From an uncultured Eubacterium sp. (GTDB lineage Bacteria; Bacillota; Clostridia; Lachnospirales; Lachnospiraceae), in assembly GCA_948579355.1 (NCBI GenBank), contig CAPAOV010000003.1:1-64000 (forward strand): a stretch of 64,000 nt of DNA, given 5' to 3'. Of this stretch, positions 59,580 to 64,000 are shown piece by piece. The notes under the pieces were generated by a model that worked only from the letters and a program-made list of their open reading frames with translations, was not told the DNA's origin and ran no database searches. The first letter of the stretch is position 1. Each line of letters opens with the position of its first letter. The position numbers and the translations under genes were made by a program.

Positions 59580-60269
59580 TTAAATCAATGTTCCAAACCT
59601 TGTGTACATCGTTTTACCCTGATTTACAGCTAACTGGTTCGTACTCTGGTTGTACATCGTAGACGCCTTTTGGGAAATACGGTCTGCCAGAGAACCGCTT
59701 CCTGCAAACAGAGCTTTCAAATCACTCATCTTTGCTGACTTAAACTTCTCCTCATCAATCGAAAGGGAGTTGTTATCGCCAATCGATATACCAACTTTGT
59801 TCAATAATCCCTCGCTGATATTCATCTGCTCTGTTCCCCATACAGCAGTCTGTAAAATGCTGTAGGAATTCATATTTTTCGTCGTTGACAATGTACTATT
59901 ATAGTTGTTGACAAAACTCTTTGCCTTATCAAGCAAGTCTTCCGGTTTTGCATCTTTGGAATAGTCCGCATTTTTCAGCGCGTTCGCTGATTCATACAGT
60001 TTTTGTGCGGAACTCTTAAGGTTGGAAAGCTTCACTTTGCTATCTGCCGCACCGGAGCCGCTAATGGTCTCTGCATCTTTGTCATCCGTTCCGGATTGTG
60101 AAACCTGATTAGCATAGTACGCTTTCATTGCTTTCTTGTAAGCGCCGCTCTTAATCATCTGCAAATCGCCCAACGATGAAAGCAGGGACGGACCGGAACC
60201 GCTGCCACCTGTACCGAAGAAGCTATTCATGAAAGAATTGCCCGAATTCATTCCATAAATACCGTTCAT
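59580..60269 (-). CDS. FliD C-terminus-like protein of unknown role
   Basis: This 229-residue protein starts at the ATG at 60269 after AAAGGAGTG. Ser/Gly-rich N-terminal residues are followed by LLSSLGDLQMIKSGAYKKAMKAYY and a helical region. The C-terminal part (EGLLNKVGISIGDNNSLSIDEEKFKSA, LKALFAGSGSLADRISQKA) has the wording of flagellar cap FliD C-terminal repeats. There is no signal peptide or flagellar gene in the window. Similar proteins are common in non-motile Lachnospiraceae. The function is unknown. A palindrome lies in its promoter. Confidence 0.65.
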   Translation of the reverse strand: MNGIYGMNSGNSFMNSFFGTGGSGSGPSLLSSLGDLQMIKSGAYKKAMKAYYANQVSQSGTDDKDAETISGSGAADSKVKLSNLKSSAQKLYESANALKNADYSKDAKPEDLLDKAKSFVNNYNSTLSTTKNMNSYSILQTAVWGTEQMNISEGLLNKVGISIGDNNSLSIDEEKFKSAKMSDLKALFAGSGSLADRISQKASTMYNQSTNQLAVNQGKTMYTRFGTLI

Positions 60270-60299
60270 ACATATCACTCCTTTGATTAATTTAATTTT

Positions 60300-60342
60300 G
60301 GTAATCCATTACCATATTGTATATCGACATTTCCTTTGTCAA
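60300..60342 (-). promoter_or_regulatory. promoter with operator-like palindrome before the FliD-like gene
   Basis: On the minus strand TTGACA (60337-60342) and CAATAT (60314-60319) are 17 bp apart. Directly downstream lies the perfect palindrome GGTAATCCATTACC (60300-60313), overlapping the probable transcription start, the classic repressor position. Confidence 0.5.
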
Positions 60343-60415
60343 ATATTAGGCTTACTTTAAGTATAGCAGAAAAAAATGAAGTTGCAACCCCTTTTTGCCA
60401 CTATTTGGTATCCTT

Positions 60416-61873
60416 TTACAAGCGCGCGAGTGCGTTCTCTACTGCTTCGCGTTCGCTGTAATGGTGCTTCACGCCATTGATTTCCTGATATTCCTCGTGT
60501 CCTTTCCCGAGAAGAATTATCATATCGCCGTTACGCGCATGGTCAACGGCATAATTGACCGCTTCCTGACGGTCAGGGATGACAATATATTCTCCCTCTG
60601 TCTTTGCTAATCCCACTTTGATATCTTCTATTATGTCCATCACGTCTTCCGTACGCGGGTTATCGCTTGTGACAATGGCGAGCTCCGCCAAATTTCCCAC
60701 CGCTTCACCCATCTCATAGCGGCGGAGTTTACTGCGGTTGCCGCCACAGCCAAAGATGGCGACGATACGGGAAGGGTTGTATCCCCGCAGTGTCTTTAAC
60801 ACACTTTCGGTACTAATACCGTTATGGGCAAAATCTATCAATACGGAAAATCCCCGTCCTGTCGGTACATTTTCCAAACGCCCCCGCACTTTCACGTGCT
60901 CCAGCGCATGCAAAATGACATTGTGCGGCATCCCAAGAAGCGTGCCTACACAGGCGGCGCACATCGCATTAGCGATATTAAACCGCCCCGCAAGTCCGAC
61001 AATGACATCGCCCTCCAAAATGCCGGACGCATGAAATTTCATGGATAACGTGCCGTCCATGTTCACATGTTCCACGGAAGACGCTGTCAAATCGGCGTCG
61101 CTCTCACCGTATGTCTTAATCTCGCAAGTAGCGTCTTTTACGATATCCCGCCAATGCTCATCATCTTTGTTGACAACACCAATGCGGCACATCGTAAACA
61201 GACGGCTCTTGCACCAGAGATATTCATCAAAGTCCGCGTGCTCATTCGGACCGATATGGTCGGGTGTTATATTGGAAAACACACCGTAGTCAAATTGCAT
61301 TCCCGCCACGCGGTCCATCTTAATCCCCTGAGAACTGACCTCCATCACCGCATAGTCGCAGCCAGCCTCCACCATATTATAAAAATATTTCTGTAAATCA
61401 TACGATTCGGGAGTTGTGTGTTCCGTCGGCGTTACTTTACCATTTACCGCCACGCCGATAGTTCCCACGACGCCGCAGGTTTTTCCTGATTTCTCAATGA
61501 TATCGCGCACCATATAAGCGATGGTCGATTTGCCTTTTGTACCGGTAATGCCAATCGTTGTCATTTTGGATGCCGGATAGTCAAAATAGGCCTGTGACAA
61601 ATAGCTCAGTGCAGCGCGGCCATTACTCACTCGGATAACCGTCACTTCTTTATCCGCTATGGTAACATCTCGCTCTGTCACAACAACCGAGGCGCCTCTG
61701 TCCACCACATCCGGAATGTACTTATGGCCATCCTGCACTGTTCCGGCAATCGCCACAAAAAGCATACCGGATTGAATCTTCCGCGAATCATAGGCGATAT
61801 CGGTAACATCTGTTTCCAGACTCCCCTGTACCAATTCATAATCCACTTTTTCCAATAATTTCTTTAACTTCAC
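60416..61873 (-). CDS. murE: UDP-MurNAc-L-Ala-D-Glu:meso-diaminopimelate ligase MurE
   Basis: This 485-residue enzyme has the N-terminal domain VTDIAYDSRKIQSGMLFVAI and the ATP loop GITGTKGKSTIAYM. It also has EVSSQGIKMDRV and the meso-DAP recognition motif DNPRTED near residue 405. It adds meso-DAP to the peptidoglycan stem, so the wall is of the DAP type. It is preceded by a leader with the 19-mer shared with the chain-length regulator gene. Confidence 0.95.
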   Translation of the reverse strand: MKLKKLLEKVDYELVQGSLETDVTDIAYDSRKIQSGMLFVAIAGTVQDGHKYIPDVVDRGASVVVTERDVTIADKEVTVIRVSNGRAALSYLSQAYFDYPASKMTTIGITGTKGKSTIAYMVRDIIEKSGKTCGVVGTIGVAVNGKVTPTEHTTPESYDLQKYFYNMVEAGCDYAVMEVSSQGIKMDRVAGMQFDYGVFSNITPDHIGPNEHADFDEYLWCKSRLFTMCRIGVVNKDDEHWRDIVKDATCEIKTYGESDADLTASSVEHVNMDGTLSMKFHASGILEGDVIVGLAGRFNIANAMCAACVGTLLGMPHNVILHALEHVKVRGRLENVPTGRGFSVLIDFAHNGISTESVLKTLRGYNPSRIVAIFGCGGNRSKLRRYEMGEAVGNLAELAIVTSDNPRTEDVMDIIEDIKVGLAKTEGEYIVIPDRQEAVNYAVDHARNGDMIILLGKGHEEYQEINGVKHHYSEREAVENALARL

Positions 61874-61901
61874 TCCTCTACCTCTCTTTCCTTTATAACT
61901 G

Positions 61902-61920
61902 ATACTTTGGATTGCTCCAT
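61902..61920 (-). promoter_or_regulatory. 19-bp leader motif upstream of murE, shared with the chain-length regulator gene
   Basis: GGAGCAATCCAAAGTATCA on the minus strand lies about 28 bp before the murE ATG. An identical copy in the same orientation is at 37237-37255, in front of the polysaccharide chain-length regulator gene. Confidence 0.5.
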
Positions 61921-61948
61921 TCTCATGTTTGACCTTTTAACCCTAGTA

Positions 61949-62737
61949 TCATATCAGTCCATAATGCATAAAAGCTTCCTCAATCCCATCTTCCATAACG
62001 GCGGAAGTGACAAAATCGACCGTCGGAAAGATATCCGGATTTCCACTCCCCATAGCAATACTGACGCCCGCGTATTCTAACATCGGCAAATCGTTCGTGC
62101 TGTCTCCTACTGCAATTGTCTGTTCGCGCCGTATATTAAGATAATCACACAGAAAGGCAATCCCTGTCGCCTTGGAACATCCTTTGGGAACTACTTCGTA
62201 AAAAGTCGGACTGCGCAATATAAAATCAAATTGCTCCGCATACTTTTGCCGAAAAGCTTCCATGTCGCTGCTCTCATCAAACCAAAGCGCCATTTTGTCA
62301 AAATCCGGTTCGGCTTCCGTCCAGAACAACTGGCATTCCGTGGCAAAACTGCCGTTATCCGTAAAAATCTGCTTTACTTCCGGCATCCAATAGTCCTTGC
62401 GAAAATAGGACGCCTCTTTTCCCTCCAATATACCGTCCACATGAAAACGCAGCAAATCCGCCACCACTTCCCGCTGCAGTTTCCTGTCTATTTGCGCGTG
62501 AAACAATTCTTTCTCACGATAGTATATGTCAGTACCACAGCCTCCTATCACACCGTCGAAGCCAATCGCCAAAATATCTTTGGGCCAGATTACCTTACAA
62601 CGCCCCGTACATATAAAAATCAAATGGCCGTTTTCCTTTGCCTTGTGCAGCGCGTGCACGGCACTCTCTGGCACAATTCCCTCTTTTTCATCTAACAGAG
62701 TACCATCTATATCTAAGAATATCATATGCTGATTCAT
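61949..62737 (-). CDS. Cof-type HAD-IIB family phosphatase
   Basis: This 262-residue protein starts at the ATG at 62737. A TTG two codons earlier overlaps the previous gene's end. HAD motifs are MIFLDIDGTLLDE, FICTGR, SKATGIAFLCDYL and AVGDSTNDLPMLEYAG with a cap domain between. It hydrolyses phosphate esters of sugars or cofactors. The substrate is not predictable. It lies 6 bp after the MATE gene stop. Confidence 0.9.
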   Translation of the reverse strand: MNQHMIFLDIDGTLLDEKEGIVPESAVHALHKAKENGHLIFICTGRCKVIWPKDILAIGFDGVIGGCGTDIYYREKELFHAQIDRKLQREVVADLLRFHVDGILEGKEASYFRKDYWMPEVKQIFTDNGSFATECQLFWTEAEPDFDKMALWFDESSDMEAFRQKYAEQFDFILRSPTFYEVVPKGCSKATGIAFLCDYLNIRREQTIAVGDSTNDLPMLEYAGVSIAMGSGNPDIFPTVDFVTSAVMEDGIEEAFMHYGLI

Positions 62738-62743
62738 TGTCAA

Positions 62744-64000
62744 TCACTTCTCTTTCCGAATTTTTAATTCTTTATGCCAAACTGTAAGGAAAAATAACAC
62801 TCCCGCCGTCAACGCCGATATCGTATCCGCTATTGGTTCTGACCAGTATATTCCGTCAACGCCAAAAAACCGCGGAAGAATAATCGCTAACGGAATCAGC
62901 AGAATAACCTTTCGCCAAAGAGCAATAAACAGAGATATTTTCGCTTTCCCCAATCCCATAAACGTACTCTGGCATGTCATCTGCACACCGAAAATAAGCA
63001 GTCCCACAAGAAATACCGGAAGTTTGGCGACCGCCAAATCCAGCATCTGCGGATTGCTTGTAAACATCCCCGCAAACACATGGGGAAGCAGAATCACCGT
63101 TCCGGTAAACACAAAACTGAAGCCCCATATGATAGCGAGCGCAATAAGAAACGTATTGCGTACACGCGCAATCTTCCGCGCGCCATAGTTATAGCTGATA
63201 ATCGGCTGCGCCCCCTGCGAAAATCCGTTTACCGGAATTACAATCAATTGCATGACGCTTTGTAAAATCGTAAGCGTACCCACATACAAATCTCCGCCAT
63301 ACTGCTGTAATCCCCGATTCAACACTATAGTTATCAGACTCTCGGTAGACTGCATAATAAAAGGCGATATACCTAGCGCCAAAATACCGCCTGCCGCTTT
63401 GGATTCAAGGCGCAGGTTGTTTTTTCGTATCTTCAAACCGGTTTTCTTTCCGAGAAGAAAACTGACCACCCATACGGCACTTACAGCCTGCGAAAGAATG
63501 GTTGCCAATGCAGCACCTTTGATTCCCATATGAAGACCAAAAATAAATAGCGGGTCAAGTCCAATGTTGAGTACAGCCCCTATGAGCACGGAAAACATTG
63601 CTGTTTTAGCATACCCCTGACAACTGATGTACATATTTAGCCCCTGATATGCCATTACAAAAACAGTTCCTGCTAAATAGATATTTAAATAATCTTCAGC
63701 AAACACAATGGTAGAGTCACTGGCTCCAAACAAATATAACAGCGGCGTCTTTAACCAATAGAGTCCGACTGTCAGAAATACGGTAAAGGCAATAAGCATC
63801 GTTACACTGTTGCCAAGTATTTTCTCAGCCGCTTTTCGGTCTCCTTTTCCCAATTGAATAGAAGCCTGTGGCGCGCCCCCCATCCCCGCGAGTGCGCTAA
63901 ACGCCTGTATCAATAATATAACAGGGAGAGAGAGCCCAAGCCCAGTCAGCGCCTGTGCACCCACATCGGGAATATGGCCGATATAAATACGGTCGACCAG
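62744..64000 (-). CDS. MATE family efflux transporter (5' end beyond window)
   Basis: At least 419 codons are open to the window edge. The frame upstream of the GTG at 63964 continues with LVDRIYIGHIPDVGAQA, a typical MATE N-terminal region, so the true start lies outside. About ten helices are visible, with LPVILLIQAFSALAGMGGAPQASIQLGKGD, PVNGFSQGAQPIISYNYGARK and GLNMYISCQG. It is a Na+ or H+ driven multidrug antiporter. The substrate is unknown. Confidence 0.9.
   Translation of the reverse strand: MVDRIYIGHIPDVGAQALTGLGLSLPVILLIQAFSALAGMGGAPQASIQLGKGDRKAAEKILGNSVTMLIAFTVFLTVGLYWLKTPLLYLFGASDSTIVFAEDYLNIYLAGTVFVMAYQGLNMYISCQGYAKTAMFSVLIGAVLNIGLDPLFIFGLHMGIKGAALATILSQAVSAVWVVSFLLGKKTGLKIRKNNLRLESKAAGGILALGISPFIMQSTESLITIVLNRGLQQYGGDLYVGTLTILQSVMQLIVIPVNGFSQGAQPIISYNYGARKIARVRNTFLIALAIIWGFSFVFTGTVILLPHVFAGMFTSNPQMLDLAVAKLPVFLVGLLIFGVQMTCQSTFMGLGKAKISLFIALWRKVILLIPLAIILPRFFGVDGIYWSEPIADTISALTAGVLFFLTVWHKELKIRKEK

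Noticed and set aside
62744..63964. MATE gene starting at a GTG at 63964
   Set aside because: The frame continues upstream with conserved MATE sequence to the window edge, so the gene is cut there.

Overview
The window looks like a chromosomal segment of a spore-forming, anaerobic, low-to-medium GC Firmicute of the class Clostridia, most likely family Lachnospiraceae; the genus cannot be fixed from sequence alone. The signs are a sporulation sigma-K gene next to a Csp-like germination protease, the conserved gene order ireB-ruvX-DUF1292-RNase J, a flavodiiron protein, a DUF4317 gene, a meso-DAP type MurE, a stand-alone AICAR transformylase paired with an archaeal-type IMP cyclohydrolase under a ZTP riboswitch, and a Crh-like HPr. 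No rRNA, tRNA, CRISPR array, prophage or IS transposase was seen.

Layout. 1-1.8 kb: the 5' part of a SIR2-domain protein with a C-terminal array of nearly identical TPR units, running off the left edge. 2-16 kb: housekeeping and accessory genes (Csp-like protease and sigK, DUF4317, flavodiiron protein, GH27 glycosidase, Rrf2 regulator, biotin synthase, the riboswitch-controlled last steps of purine synthesis, a ParE/RelE-Phd type toxin-antitoxin pair, an M18 aminopeptidase and a CgeB-like glycosyltransferase). 16-45 kb: a large surface-polysaccharide locus, transcribed leftwards. Its proximal part holds two secreted Big2-type proteins, an unknown membrane protein, the priming glycosyltransferase, the PHP-type tyrosine phosphatase, the chain-length regulator and the BY-kinase. 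These are followed by glycosyltransferases, Wzy, Wzx, a pyruvyltransferase, a nitroreductase-like protein and amino-sugar genes. The distal end (about 18-25 kb) is the least familiar part: two ATP-grasp ligases, a PP-loop-like protein, a PLP-enzyme-like protein, a BCCT transporter, a hexapeptide acyltransferase, and an HTH regulator fused to a full-length but catalytically degenerate RmlA domain. The 16.6-35.6 kb part is visibly AT-richer than its flanks, as is usual for exchanged capsule loci.

45-64 kb: a dense conserved block on the minus strand (polysaccharide deacetylase, hflX, birA, U32 peptidase, O-methyltransferase, a short MltG-like protein, RNase J, DUF1292, ruvX, ireB, mtaB, thiI, cysteine desulfurase, rsmE, a FliD-like protein, murE, a HAD phosphatase and a MATE transporter cut by the right edge). 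Between the deacetylase gene and hflX lies a 0.55 kb fold-back element with 21-bp perfect terminal inverted repeats and a 9-10 bp flanking duplication. A smaller hairpin cluster of similar style lies upstream of rsmE.

The most interesting leads are the HTH-pseudo-RmlA fusion and the ligase/transporter cassette around it, the SIR2-TPR protein, the fold-back element, sigma-K without a pro-sequence, and a 19-bp sequence shared by the leaders of the chain-length regulator gene and murE.
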